Made by a program: the position numbers and the translations under genes | The notes under the pieces: model-generated | What the model was told of the DNA's origin: nothing | The model's database searches: none | What the model saw: the letters and a program-made list of their open reading frames with translations, nothing else | Shown here: positions 37,416 to 47,270 of the stretch, piece after piece | Layout: each line of letters begins with the position of its first letter | Numbering within the stretch: position 1 is the first letter of the stretch | Assembly: GCA_023387735.1 (NCBI GenBank) | Contig: JAEWHP010000009.1 | Span: forward strand, 43,108-107,107 | DNA length: 64,000 bases | Direction of reading: 5' to 3' | Origin: Pseudomonadota bacterium | GTDB lineage: Bacteria > Pseudomonadota > Alphaproteobacteria > Rhizobiales > Xanthobacteraceae

Positions 37416-38330
37416 CTATGCCTTCCAAATCGATTGTGCTGCCATCGCCAGGCCGCGCCGGACCGCATCCTCGGCGCCGATGCATCGGACCGGAACGGAA
37501 ACCGTGTCAAACGCCAACTGATAGAGCACCTGAAGCCTCCCGGACGCGACCAGCGTTATGCCGGCCCTTGGTACTTCTCCGGCAAGCCCGGCCGCCAGTT
37601 CAAGGCCAATCAGCGTGCCCGATATCTTCTCGCGGGCTGCTGATGCCGTGCCGCCGAACAGCAGCTGACCCGAGCGCACCTGGAACAGCAGATTGGCGGC
37701 GAGCGCAGGCGCCTCGAACGTGGCCATGACGGCCGACTTGAACGCGTCGAGATCTACCGCGTCGTCGGCGCCATCAACCGCGTGGGACAGGATCGTTTCG
37801 CGCGAGACGGCGTCGAACAGCTCTCCCGTCATGAAGGTGGCGAAGCGCTCGACGGTGCCGCCATTCACCCGGACCCACTTCGAATGGGTGCCCGGCAGGC
37901 AGACGATCGCCTCGCCAGCCGCGTCGATACCGAGCGCGCCGAGCAACTGCGTCTCCTCGCCGCGCATCACATCCGGCGCCGCACGGTCGCGTTGCGCAAT
38001 TCCGGGCAGGATGCGGATGTCGCGATCCTGTCCGGGAACGACGACGGCATGCTTCAGAATGGCTGCGAGCGGCGCCGGCGTGTCGACATATCCGGCTTCG
38101 ACCCATCCCTGCCGGGCGCCGGCCATGCCACAGACGATAACGGGCAACCCGTGCGCGGCATCGACGGCGTCCAGATGCGATTGCAGCACGGCCGCGAAGC
38201 CGAGCTTGCCCGCGGCCACCATGCCCTCGTGGCTACGCCGTTCGCCAAGGACGTTGCCGGCCCGGTCGACGAGCCAGAGCCGAAAGCTGCTCGTGCCCCA
38301 ATCAACCGCGACGTATGCCGCCTGTTTCAT
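37416..38330 (-). CDS. dgoK: 2-dehydro-3-deoxygalactonokinase
   Basis: A 304-residue kinase of the DgoK family that phosphorylates 2-dehydro-3-deoxygalactonate with ATP to give KDPGal. The ATP-binding signature AAYVAVDWGTSSFRLWLVD is at the N-terminus, and CLPGTHSKWVRV with the HSKW block is mid-protein. The ATG at 38330 is chosen because the frame upstream is not protein-like. It leads a minus-strand operon with dgoA and is divergent from a TctC-type binding protein, perhaps the uptake partner. Confidence 0.93.
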   Translation of the reverse strand: MKQAAYVAVDWGTSSFRLWLVDRAGNVLGERRSHEGMVAAGKLGFAAVLQSHLDAVDAAHGLPVIVCGMAGARQGWVEAGYVDTPAPLAAILKHAVVVPGQDRDIRILPGIAQRDRAAPDVMRGEETQLLGALGIDAAGEAIVCLPGTHSKWVRVNGGTVERFATFMTGELFDAVSRETILSHAVDGADDAVDLDAFKSAVMATFEAPALAANLLFQVRSGQLLFGGTASAAREKISGTLIGLELAAGLAGEVPRAGITLVASGRLQVLYQLAFDTVSVPVRCIGAEDAVRRGLAMAAQSIWKA

Positions 38331-38535
38331 TCCAACCCCATCCGAATACGATCCGCACCTCTGCGACACCGTAGCACGCCGATCCGGCCGGCAAGCAATT
38401 TCAGGCGTCCGCTTTGCAGTTGATTTGCCGAGATGCAATCAGCATGATCGGAGGTAATGCGGGGAACGCTGCTTGCGGCGGGCCTCGCCAATGAACGCGT
38501 CCACGAGAACGCGTCATAACAAGGGGGAGGGTGCC

Positions 38536-39528
38536 GTGATCAATCGGCTTTGCAGGCGCGTGTTTATCGGCCTGGGTGTTTTGCTGGCCTGCCTTTCGGC
38601 ACAGGCCCACGCACAATCGAACCCCAAGACCATAACGATTGTCGTTCCCTATGCCGCCGGCGGCGGCACGGATACGGTCGCGCGCCTCATCGGCGAACGG
38701 ATGTCGCGCACGCTGGGGCAGACCATCATCATCGAGAACGTCGCCGGAGGCGGCAGCACGCTGGCCAACGATCGTGTCGCCAGATCGGCGCCAGATGGCT
38801 CCACCGTGCTGATCAATCACGTCGGGCTGCTTGCGGCGCCGAGCCTGTTCACCAACCTGCGCTATGACACCAAGACGGCGTTCGAGCCGGTCGGCCTCGT
38901 CAACAACGCGCCGATGGTGCTGATCGGCCGCAAGTCGCTGCCCGGTTCGCAGCCGAAGGATTTCGTGGCGTGGATCAAGACACAGGGCGACAAGGCAAAC
39001 TTCGCCCACGGCGGTCTCGGGACCAACAGCCACCTGTGCGCGGTCATGATGGGCAATGTGCTGGGCTTCAAGCCGACGATCGTGGCCTATCGCGGCTCGG
39101 CGCCGGCCATCGCCGACCTGCTCGCGGGGCAGGTCGATCTGTTGTGGGACCAGGTCACCAACGCGCTGCCGCAGATCCAGGCTGGCACGCTGCACGGCAT
39201 CGCCATCACCTCGCCACAGCGGCTCGAGCAGTTGAAGGACGTGCCGACCACCGCCGAGCTCGGCATGCCCGAGGTCAGCTACTCGATGTGGCATGGGCTC
39301 TACGTCGCCAAGGGCACGCCGAAGGAGACGGTAGCCGCGCTCAACGCCGCACTTCGCGCGGCGCTGGCCGAGCCGGCCCTGCTGGAGAAGCTCAAGCAGC
39401 TCGGCACCCTGCCATTCCCCGAGAGCGAACTGACGCCGGAGGCGCATGCGCGCCTGTTCGCTGCCGACCTGCCGCGCGTGGCAAAGCTGATCGAAAGTTC
39501 GGGCATCAAGGCGAGCGAAGCGAAGTAA
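38536..39528 (+). CDS. Tripartite tricarboxylate transporter substrate-binding protein (Bug/TctC)
   Basis: A 330-residue periplasmic binding protein. GTG at 38536 follows GGGGGAGGG; a signal peptide (VFIGLGVLLACLSAQAHAQS) is next. Family motifs are KTITIVVPYAAGGGTDTVAR at the mature N-terminus and VAYRGSAPAIADLLAGQVD in the middle. Bug proteins bind carboxylates for TctAB-type or other systems; none of the membrane subunits is here. It is divergent from dgoKA, which suggests a sugar acid such as galactonate as ligand, but that is inference. Confidence 0.88.
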   Translation: MINRLCRRVFIGLGVLLACLSAQAHAQSNPKTITIVVPYAAGGGTDTVARLIGERMSRTLGQTIIIENVAGGGSTLANDRVARSAPDGSTVLINHVGLLAAPSLFTNLRYDTKTAFEPVGLVNNAPMVLIGRKSLPGSQPKDFVAWIKTQGDKANFAHGGLGTNSHLCAVMMGNVLGFKPTIVAYRGSAPAIADLLAGQVDLLWDQVTNALPQIQAGTLHGIAITSPQRLEQLKDVPTTAELGMPEVSYSMWHGLYVAKGTPKETVAALNAALRAALAEPALLEKLKQLGTLPFPESELTPEAHARLFAADLPRVAKLIESSGIKASEAK

Positions 39529-39540
39529 GGCGCGCTCGGG

Positions 39541-39795
39541 CTACAGGAAATCCCGGAGCCTGGAGAGTTCAGGCGCGAGCTCGAAGGAGATCACGGCAGG
39601 GATCAATTCGCCCTGCGGTGCCGTGTGGATCTCGTAGAGGTGACGATGCCTCACCGGCTGCGCCAGGAATTTCGTGATGCATTCGTCCAGGGTGCCGTCA
39701 AAGACCGTATACGGTGTCGGCCAGCGAACGTCCTTGACGCGCTCGTTGTTCTTTGACGGCCATTTCTTGAGAACAGCAGGAGCAGCAAAGTCCAT
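39541..39795 (-). CDS. Small conserved protein of unknown function
   Basis: An 84-residue protein (MDFAAPAVLKKWPSKN start) with a compact alpha/beta sequence, including FDGTLDECITKFLAQP and LYEIHTAPQ. I recall similar short proteins in rhizobia, but no function is known. The start at 39795 is chosen because it begins the conserved region; an earlier ATG at 39828 adds 11 residues. It is convergent with the TctC gene, only 12 bases apart. Confidence 0.65.
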   Translation of the reverse strand: MDFAAPAVLKKWPSKNNERVKDVRWPTPYTVFDGTLDECITKFLAQPVRHRHLYEIHTAPQGELIPAVISFELAPELSRLRDFL

Positions 39796-39980
39796 TTGAA
39801 TGCCATCGCCGAGGACAAGTAGCCGCATCCAAAGAACGCTTTTCGGTATCCGGAGATAACTTCCCAGGTCGGCCGTGGTCCGGCCGAAGCGTCGATCATA
39901 TCGGTGATTACTGTGCCGGACCTGACGCGCGGCAGGCTTGGTTCAGGTCCGTGAGTGCGGCGCCGGACGTGCCAGCGGAG

Positions 39981-41162
39981 CTACGGTCGTGCTTCCGAGG
40001 CCGGCATGACAAACACCTGGCCGGGATAGATCAGGTTGGGATTGCGGATCTGCTGCTTGTTCGCCTTGTAGATCGTCGCATAGCGCGTGCCCACGCCGTA
40101 GGTGACCTGGCTGAGGCGCCAAAGCGTGTCGCCTCGCGAGACCGTGGTGGTCGCGATCTTCGGCACCACCACCGTGGAGGGCGAAGCCGCGTCCGACGCG
40201 ACATTTCCTCCGGCCGCCGCCAGTTGCGGCTGGCCGGCGGCGGCGATGTCCATTCGCTTGGGCGCGGCGGCCTGCGCCGTTACCGTCCCGGTCACAGCCT
40301 GGTCGGGAACATTGAACGGCACCTCGGCGCGTGCGCGCACGCTGGTTGAATTTGCTTCCAGTTCGTCGACCCGGACGCGATAATTGCCGGGGGCGACGCC
40401 CTCATTGATCGTGACCGCGAACCGGCCATCGTTACCGGCCGTCACCGGCGCAACGAAGCTGTCGTTGAGATAGAGCCTGACGGTCGCGCCGCCGCGTGCG
40501 CGGCCGCTGACGTGGAACTTGCCGCCCGGCTCGATCTCGACCGCCTCCACGATCACCGCGCCGGCCACAGCCTTCGAGGAATCCGTCTGCGACAGCACCA
40601 CCGTGGGCTTGTTCGGCGTCATCAGCGCCACGACGGGCGCCTCAGTTGCCTTCGGCTCGATCGCCACGGCAACGCTCTGTTTGGACATCGTCTGCTTGCC
40701 GCTGGAATCCCGGGAGCGCAGCGTCAGATCGTAGGTGCCGGGGGGAAGCTTCGGCGAAACCATGACGAACTGCCCGGACTTGTCCGCGACCGCGCGGTCG
40801 TGCACCTCGCCGTTACGAAGCAGCTCCACCGTTGCGCCCGGTGTCGTCCGGCCGGCAATGACCGCGTCGCCCGACGGTTCGACGCGGGCAACGTCGAATT
40901 CCGGCACGCCGTCACCGCTCTCGGCCGGCAAGGGGGATCCGGTCAGGCCGCGGACCACCGCATTGGCCTGCGCTTCCGCCGCTGCGAGCGCGGCGGACTC
41001 CTTCGATTGCGGGCTAGCGGCAGGCGTCGAGGTCGCCGCCATTTTGGCCTCAACCGGCGGCTCGCGGCGGGCGTATTGAATCGCGAACACGAGCGCCACG
41101 CCACAGGCTGCAGCAAGCGCTACGTAGGGGACGGCCATTCGGCTCATCGATAGGGCAGTCAT
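39981..41162 (-). CDS. LysM-domain protein with N-terminal membrane anchor
   Basis: A 393-residue protein. Residues 10-28 (AVPYVALAAACGVALVFAI) form a signal anchor. An Ala/Ser-rich linker follows, then two Ig-like segments (GDAVIAGRTTPGATVELLRN and GKFHVSGRARGGATVRLYLN) that are internal repeats. The C-terminal LysM domain (SRGDTLWRLSQVTYGVGTRY to NPNLIYPGQVFVM) binds peptidoglycan. The likely role is in envelope organisation. It stands alone on the minus strand. Confidence 0.88.
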   Translation of the reverse strand: MTALSMSRMAVPYVALAAACGVALVFAIQYARREPPVEAKMAATSTPAASPQSKESAALAAAEAQANAVVRGLTGSPLPAESGDGVPEFDVARVEPSGDAVIAGRTTPGATVELLRNGEVHDRAVADKSGQFVMVSPKLPPGTYDLTLRSRDSSGKQTMSKQSVAVAIEPKATEAPVVALMTPNKPTVVLSQTDSSKAVAGAVIVEAVEIEPGGKFHVSGRARGGATVRLYLNDSFVAPVTAGNDGRFAVTINEGVAPGNYRVRVDELEANSTSVRARAEVPFNVPDQAVTGTVTAQAAAPKRMDIAAAGQPQLAAAGGNVASDAASPSTVVVPKIATTTVSRGDTLWRLSQVTYGVGTRYATIYKANKQQIRNPNLIYPGQVFVMPASEARP

Positions 41163-41454
41163 GATGTTCGTCCGCCTGGAAGGTCAATTCACCTCAGTAT
41201 GATACCCCATTTTGATGGAATTGAATGCCTTTCAAGACCCCGCGTCCTCGGAGTTACCCACACTCGAAGCCCGGTGACGCATTTTGGCTTCACCGGGAAC
41301 CGGTTGTCGTCCCGATTTGGGGCACAGGCGGCCTCGGCCGAGCGCTAAATTGGCCACCTTTGGCGTGGTCCGGAGGCTGCCAGCGGGCGAGGCACGGGTC
41401 TGGAACGTCGCCGACCATCGCTCCCGCTGCGAATCAATGCCGGGGACGGGTCGG

Positions 41455-44400
41455 TCACACCATCAGATCATGCAGCACATGGCTGACATCGTGCCTGTCA
41501 TGGCCCGAAATGCCGTCGTGATCGCCGGCCGCGTGATGACCCGATGGAGACAGGTCGTCGAAGAAGGACCGATCTCCGCCAGGTCCCTTGCCGCTTCCAT
41601 GGTGGCTCATCGACGCCGCGACATGATCCCCGTCTCCGAGGTAACTCGCGTCCGAGGCTTCAGGGCCGGAATGCCTGAAGTGGAACGACTCTTCAGGCCC
41701 GGACTTGCCGGCCCCCCCTGAGCCAAACACTTCACGGGCGATCGAGGAGGGCTCGAAATCCGATGCGCCGCCTCCGTGCTTGTGCCCATTGCTGGATTCT
41801 CCCGAGTTCGAATGACGGTCACCGTCGTCATGACGGCCACGATCGGAATCATTCCGCGAGTCATCGTGTTTCGTGTTCCACCACTTTCCATGGTCTTCGT
41901 GATTCGATCGATCATTGGAGCGCGATTCAGAGCGGTCCTCCGATTTAGCGTGCGTGGGTGCTACCCGGATATCGCCTTCCAGTGCCCGGATGTGTTCGAT
42001 CAACTGCGGCGCGGCGCTATCGTTGTTCAGCGCGGTGGCACCGGTCCCATGGTTGAGTACGGGAGTCCGCTCGGACACGACGTGACTTTCGGTTGGCGCC
42101 GTCACTTCGCCGTCCTGCTGCGCGATCGGTTCTCCGCTCGCCGTGGTCATCGCCGTGTCGTCGTCGGTGCTTTCGTTCGAATGCGTTCGCGCTTCGTCGG
42201 AGCTGTTGCCGCCATCGGTTGTCGGTACGGCGTGGCTGCCGTCGGTGGGTTGTGCGGAATCACCGCCGGTCCAGTCGAACGTCGCCTCTTCAGCGGACAT
42301 CGAGACCAGAGCAACGTCCGCGGTCGCCGCCAGATCGAGACTGGCCGGTTCGCCGGCGGCGGCCATGTGCACCGTCGCCGGCGGGGGAATGATGTCTGAC
42401 GGCTCGATGCTGGCGATTCCCTGCAGGTGGATTTCCACGAGGCCGGAATCGCCGATCGTCAGGGGCTGATCTGTCGGGTTGACGTAGGCAATGGTTTCAT
42501 TCGCCGCGCTATCGTAAAGCCAGGCGACGGTATGCGGCGGTACGAACGTGCTCGTGGAAGTCAGTGTCAGGAACGAAAGCGCGCCGAGCGCCGATAGATC
42601 GATCCTGTCGGACCCGGATCTGAAATCCGAGACGACGTCGTACCGGGCGGCGTTGGAATCTGCGACTGACAGAAATACGAAGCGGTCGTCGCCATTGCTG
42701 CCTGTCAGGTAGTCTGCGCCATAGCCGCCGATGATGGTGTCGCAGCCATTGTTGCCGTTGATCGTATCGCTGCCCGAACCTCCATAGATCGTGTCGTCCC
42801 CGTCATTCCCCTTGACGGTGTCGTTGCCGGACCCTGCATAGATCAGGTCGCTTTTGCCCGTGCCGTTGACGGTGTCGCCGCCGGCGCCGGCAAAGACCTT
42901 TTGGCCGTGGTGGCCGCCTCCCGCGATAGAATCGCTGCCGGGAGTCCCGTAGACGAAATGGCCGTCCGAGATCACCTTCTTCCCCGTGGCCAGATAGTCG
43001 AAATCATTTGGATCGGCGTCATTGCTGCCGTGAATCGTGACCGTTACCACCATCGGGGTGCCGTCCACGGTCCTGACCGTGAACGTATCGGTCAGCGTGT
43101 CGCCCTCATCGAGCGCCTGCACGTCGCAGTTCTTGTTGTCGAGCGTGTAGGTCCACACGCCGTCCGCCGTCATCTTGAACGTGCCGTAGCCGCCGTCGCT
43201 CTCCTTCGGATAGCTGACCGCGATAAAGCTGTTGTCCGGATCGTCGACGTCGGTATCCGTGAGCGTGCCGGTTGCTTGCGCGGTGCCGTAATCGTCAACG
43301 CCGGCCTCCGTGACCGCGCCGGTCCTGGTGCCGGAAATGATGGCCGCGTCGTTGGTGCCGTCGATGGTGATCGTCACCACCTGCGGGGTGCCGTCGATGG
43401 TGGTTACCGTGAAGGTGTCGGTCAGCGTGTCGCAGGCATTGAGCGCCTGCACCGCGCTGTTGCTGTCGTCCAGCGTGTAGACCCATACGCCGGCCGCCGT
43501 CATGGTGAAGGTGCCGTAGCCGCCATTGCTCGGCTTTGGCGTCGTGACCGCCGTAAAGGTGTTGGGCGCGTCGTCAATGTCGGTATCGGTCAGCACGCCG
43601 GTCGCGGTCGGCTTGCCGTATTTGCCATTGCCGTAGCCGCCGGCCTCGGTCACCGCGCCGCATGTGGTGCCGGAAATGATGGCCGCGTCGTTGCTGCCCT
43701 CGATGGTGATCGTTACCACCTGCGGGGTGCCGTCGATGGTTTTCACGGCGAATGTGTCGGTCAGCGTGTCCCCGACATTGAGCGCCTGCACCGCGTGGCT
43801 TTTGTCGTTGAGCGTGTAGATCCACGCGCCGTCCGCCGTCATCGTGAAGGTACCGTAGCCGCCGGCGCTCGCCGTCGGTGAGTCAACCGCCGCGAAGCTA
43901 TTGGACGGATTGTCGACGTCGGTATCGATAAGCGTGCCGGTGGCGGTCGGCGCGCCGTACTTGCTGCCGCCGTCCTCGATGACCGAGCCGGTCGTATCGC
44001 CGGAAATGACGGCAGCGTCGTTGGCGCCGTTGATCGTGACCGTCACCAGCTGCGGGGTGCCATCCACCGTGGTCACGGTGAAGGTATCGGTCAGCGTGTC
44101 GCCGACATTGAGCGCCTGGACCGCGTGATTGGCGTTGTCGACCGTGTAGACCCAGACGCCAGCCGCCGTCATGGTGAAGGTGCCGTAGCCTGCATTGCTC
44201 GGGGTCGGTGAAGTGACTGCCGTAAAGGTGTTGGGCGGATTGTCGACGTCGGTGTTGGTGAGTGTGCCGGTAGCGGTCAGCGGGGCGGACAGGATACTCA
44301 CGGCGTCGTCGCCGCCGCCGGCCTCGACCGTAGAGCCCGACGTATCGCCGGAAATGACGGCCGCGTCGTTGGTGCCGTTGATGGCGATCGTGAAGGTCTG

Positions 44401-45363
44401 ATTGGCCGAGAGCGTGCCGTCCGAAACCGTGACGGTGAAGTTTGCGGCCGTGGGCGCCGTCAGGGCATTGATGGCGTCATCATCGGGGACGAACGTGAAG
44501 TCGCCGTTCGCGCTGTTGACGAAAAGCGTGCCGAAGGGACCGTCCTGCGATACGTCGAATGTCTCCCCATCCACGACCGTGCTGCCGGCCGTGCCGCCGC
44601 TGATGCCGAAGGTGAGTGGGGCGCCGTTGGAACTGCTCGCAGCGAAAGTGCCCGAAGTTGCCGTGAATGTGTCGAACGCAACGGTGTCGACTTCGGTCGG
44701 CGCCAGAAAAGCACCGAACGTCGGCGGCGTCGGTGCCGGCGGCGGAATTTTCCCGATGATGGTCTCGGGGATTGACACGAAGCTCGCCGGCAGAGGTGCG
44801 AGCGTGTTCTGCACCGGCTGGATACTGTCGTTCTGGATGAAGTTGATCGGCTGCACCGGCAGCGAATTGTCGGAGGGCGGTGTACTCGACCCGGTCGAGC
44901 CCACGCCTTTTGTGGCGGTGGAGAGCACCTCCTGCTGTGCCTCCTGCAACTCCGCCATGCGCGCGGGCGAATTCTGGAGCTGATTTACGATGACCGAGGA
45001 CCCCTGCGGTCTCAGGACAATGGTTACTCCGGGATCTTCGACGACGATGTGTCGCGGGACCGCTTCCTTGGTGACGAGTTCGAACGAGCCATGCTCGAGG
45101 TCCTTGTAGGTGATGTTGCCGTCGTCCAGGAACGTGACGTTCGGGTCAGCGGCCTTGGCTTCTTTTCCAAGCGAAAAGGTCAGGGCCGTGAGCCACGCCA
45201 GCAGGCCGGCCTCGCTGCCCCGGCGCCGGCTTCGCCTGGCGGTTTGGCTCACGCGCGTGGTGGCGCCAGGTTCAGTGTTGCCAATGGTGTCGGCGAGCGG
45301 AGCCGCAGCGGCCTTGCGTTCGTCGCCGGTCTCGGCGTGGGACCCAACCAGCATGGTACTCAT
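41455..45363 (-). CDS. Large VCBS/RTX surface protein, probable adhesin
   Basis: About 1302 residues. Domain order: an N-terminal retention-like region with a hydrophobic stretch (LLAWLTALTFSLGKEAKAAD), a first cadherin-like segment, four VCBS repeats of about 110 residues (~residues 330-780), a block of RTX calcium-binding nonapeptides (GGxGxDxxx type, ~800-880, ending in DRIDLSALG), and a Ser/Asp/His-rich tail. RTX plus VCBS proteins are exported by type I secretion and mediate attachment or biofilm. No T1SS genes are adjacent. The start (45363 or 45354) is uncertain. It is divergent from a FecR-domain gene. Confidence 0.85.
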   Translation of the reverse strand: MSTMLVGSHAETGDERKAAAAPLADTIGNTEPGATTRVSQTARRSRRRGSEAGLLAWLTALTFSLGKEAKAADPNVTFLDDGNITYKDLEHGSFELVTKEAVPRHIVVEDPGVTIVLRPQGSSVIVNQLQNSPARMAELQEAQQEVLSTATKGVGSTGSSTPPSDNSLPVQPINFIQNDSIQPVQNTLAPLPASFVSIPETIIGKIPPPAPTPPTFGAFLAPTEVDTVAFDTFTATSGTFAASSSNGAPLTFGISGGTAGSTVVDGETFDVSQDGPFGTLFVNSANGDFTFVPDDDAINALTAPTAANFTVTVSDGTLSANQTFTIAINGTNDAAVISGDTSGSTVEAGGGDDAVSILSAPLTATGTLTNTDVDNPPNTFTAVTSPTPSNAGYGTFTMTAAGVWVYTVDNANHAVQALNVGDTLTDTFTVTTVDGTPQLVTVTINGANDAAVISGDTTGSVIEDGGSKYGAPTATGTLIDTDVDNPSNSFAAVDSPTASAGGYGTFTMTADGAWIYTLNDKSHAVQALNVGDTLTDTFAVKTIDGTPQVVTITIEGSNDAAIISGTTCGAVTEAGGYGNGKYGKPTATGVLTDTDIDDAPNTFTAVTTPKPSNGGYGTFTMTAAGVWVYTLDDSNSAVQALNACDTLTDTFTVTTIDGTPQVVTITIDGTNDAAIISGTRTGAVTEAGVDDYGTAQATGTLTDTDVDDPDNSFIAVSYPKESDGGYGTFKMTADGVWTYTLDNKNCDVQALDEGDTLTDTFTVRTVDGTPMVVTVTIHGSNDADPNDFDYLATGKKVISDGHFVYGTPGSDSIAGGGHHGQKVFAGAGGDTVNGTGKSDLIYAGSGNDTVKGNDGDDTIYGGSGSDTINGNNGCDTIIGGYGADYLTGSNGDDRFVFLSVADSNAARYDVVSDFRSGSDRIDLSALGALSFLTLTSTSTFVPPHTVAWLYDSAANETIAYVNPTDQPLTIGDSGLVEIHLQGIASIEPSDIIPPPATVHMAAAGEPASLDLAATADVALVSMSAEEATFDWTGGDSAQPTDGSHAVPTTDGGNSSDEARTHSNESTDDDTAMTTASGEPIAQQDGEVTAPTESHVVSERTPVLNHGTGATALNNDSAAPQLIEHIRALEGDIRVAPTHAKSEDRSESRSNDRSNHEDHGKWWNTKHDDSRNDSDRGRHDDGDRHSNSGESSNGHKHGGGASDFEPSSIAREVFGSGGAGKSGPEESFHFRHSGPEASDASYLGDGDHVAASMSHHGSGKGPGGDRSFFDDLSPSGHHAAGDHDGISGHDRHDVSHVLHDLMV
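43020..44376. repeat. Tandem repeats coding VCBS domains
   Basis: Direct repeats spaced 330, 339 and 330 bases: the CTGCGGGGTGCC block recurs at about 43049 (variant), 43379, 43718 and 44048. They are highly alike at DNA level, so recombination could change copy number. Confidence 0.85.
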
Positions 45364-45634
45364 CCCTGGCACTAGCCTCGCGCGGCGCGCTGCTGTGCCC
45401 GGGCGCTCGAGGTCAAACCATCCCGGCGCTGCCAGCCGGAGGCTGGTTGCCGAAACCCTCCTGAAAGAACCAAGGATAGCCAATCCCTATGTTCCCGGCT
45501 CTAGGCTCAAAAGGTGTAATACTTTTGAGCCAATGGCCGCTGTTGGGTGGCGCTGACATAGTATCTGATTATGTCGGCGCTCGATTTCCGGTAGCCGGCT
45601 ACTCGAACACGATCTTCTCGGGAAGGAGGGGATC

Positions 45635-46288
45635 ATGGGTACGCATGCGCTTGCCATATTGGTGACGGGTTTTGCTTTGGCCGCAGCCGGATTCTTCCCG
45701 GGCCCGGCGCGCGCGCAGAGCGACGCGCCGAAGCCTGCGGTCCTGGAAGTCGCGGCCAAACCCATCGGAAAAGTCGTGGTTGCCACGGGTTCGGTGACGC
45801 TGGAGCGGACGACCGCGGTAGTCGTGCAGGCCGCTGCCTCCGGTCCGGCCGGCCAGGCCAAGGTCGGCGATCTCGTCTATCAGGGCGATGCGGTGGCAAC
45901 CGGTGCCGATGGCAAGGTCGGCATCAACTTCACCGACGGCACGTCGTTCAATCTGTCGAGCAACGCGCGCATGGTCCTGAACGAGTTCGTGTACGACCCG
46001 GCCAGCACGTCCAATTCCACCTTGTTCAACCTGACCAAGGGAACCTTCACCTTCGTCGCGGGCAAGGTCGCCAAGACCGGCGATATGAAGATAGATACCC
46101 CCGTCGCCACCATGGGCATTCGAGGCACCACGCCACGCGTCGAGATTTCGGATGACGGGACGGTGAGGTTTTCCACCCTCATCGAAGAAGGCAAGGTTAA
46201 GCCCACGAAAAAGGCGGCAGCCCCGGCGCAGCAACCGGAGCAAAAGCCCACGGGCAGGACGAATACCACCATCTGCCGGGGGTGCTAG
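45635..46288 (+). CDS. FecR domain-containing protein
   Basis: A 217-residue exported protein with a signal peptide (ALAILVTGFALAAAGFF, cleavage near ARAQ). The FecR domain covers residues ~45-175 with the typical VGDLVYQGDAVATGADGKVGI block, TDGTSFNLSSNARMVLNEF, and TPVATMGIRGT. Stand-alone FecR domains of this type often accompany large surface proteins. It is divergent from the VCBS/RTX gene with 271 bases between and is followed by a TPR protein. The tail is Pro/Lys-rich and ends with CRGC. Confidence 0.87.
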   Translation: MGTHALAILVTGFALAAAGFFPGPARAQSDAPKPAVLEVAAKPIGKVVVATGSVTLERTTAVVVQAAASGPAGQAKVGDLVYQGDAVATGADGKVGINFTDGTSFNLSSNARMVLNEFVYDPASTSNSTLFNLTKGTFTFVAGKVAKTGDMKIDTPVATMGIRGTTPRVEISDDGTVRFSTLIEEGKVKPTKKAAAPAQQPEQKPTGRTNTTICRGC

Positions 46289-46339
46289 GCCATTGCGGGC
46301 GTAAGCCAGCTCCCTCGTGGCAACATCGGAACGACCGTC

Positions 46340-47221
46340 ATGGAATCTGGTGCAATCAGGCACATGATCCACGGCCTGATTTATGGTCTGGCGCCGGTTC
46401 TCGTCTTGCCGCTGCTCGTGTCATGGGCAACTGCTGAGAGTGCCAAGAGCGACGACTATTTCAAGAACATCGAACTCTGCAACGGTACCGGTCGCACGTC
46501 GTTCGCCGTCAGGATCGCCGGCTGCACGGCGCTGATCGATTCCGGCCAGGGCACGACCACGTCGCTCGCCATCGCCTTCAACAACCGCGGCAATGCCCAT
46601 ACCGCCAAGGGCGACTACGATCGCGCCATCCCGGATTTCGACAAATCCATCAAGCTCGATCCGACCAACGCCAAGCCCTTCAACAATCGCGGCGCGGCCT
46701 ATTTGAGGAAGGGCGAATACGACCTCGCCATCCAGTCCTTCGACGAGGCAATCAAGCTCAAGCCCAACTATGGCGGAGCCTTTGCCAACCGTGCCGGCGC
46801 CTACCTGAAAAAGAACGAGTACGACCGCGCGGGGCGGGACTATGACGAAGCGGTTCGTCTTGAGCCCAACCGGGCATCCGTGTGGGCCGGGCGCTGCTGG
46901 ACCCGGGCCGTTCTCGGCTCGTTGCAGGAGGCGCTGGACGATTGCAGGCGCGCGCTGCAGCAGTCGCCGGATGACGCCGCCACGCACGACTCGCTCGGGC
47001 TGATCCATCTGAAGATGGACCAGTTCGGCACGGCGATCGATGATTTCAGCTCGGCGCTCCGTTTCGATCCGAAGCTGGCGAGCGCGCTTTACGGGCGCGG
47101 GCTCGCCAAGCTCGGGAAAGGCGACATCGCCGGCAGCAAGGCCGACATCACGGCGGCAAAGACCATCCGGGCCGAGATCGGCGACGACTTCACGCGCTAT
47201 GGCGTGAAGGCGAGCAACTGA
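46340..47221 (+). CDS. Tetratricopeptide repeat protein
   Basis: A 293-residue exported protein. A signal-like segment lies at residues 12-32, then about six TPR units in which AFNNRGNAHTAKGDYDRAI, PFNNRGAAYLRKGEYDLAI and AFANRAGAYLKKNEYDRA follow each other at 34-residue spacing. TPRs mediate protein contacts, here in the periplasm. It follows the FecR-domain gene by 51 bases, so both are probably one operon serving the divergent surface protein. There are no enzymatic domains. Confidence 0.88.
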   Translation: MESGAIRHMIHGLIYGLAPVLVLPLLVSWATAESAKSDDYFKNIELCNGTGRTSFAVRIAGCTALIDSGQGTTTSLAIAFNNRGNAHTAKGDYDRAIPDFDKSIKLDPTNAKPFNNRGAAYLRKGEYDLAIQSFDEAIKLKPNYGGAFANRAGAYLKKNEYDRAGRDYDEAVRLEPNRASVWAGRCWTRAVLGSLQEALDDCRRALQQSPDDAATHDSLGLIHLKMDQFGTAIDDFSSALRFDPKLASALYGRGLAKLGKGDIAGSKADITAAKTIRAEIGDDFTRYGVKASN

Positions 47222-47270
47222 TCATTTCCGCCTTCGCTTGCGCTTCGGCGTGACACACCGCCTTCGGGCG

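Noticed and set aside
43020..44376. Regular repeats as a possible CRISPR array
   Set aside because: The repeats are 330-base units that encode protein domains in frame, not short repeats with unique spacers. No cas genes or CRISPR array were seen anywhere in the window.
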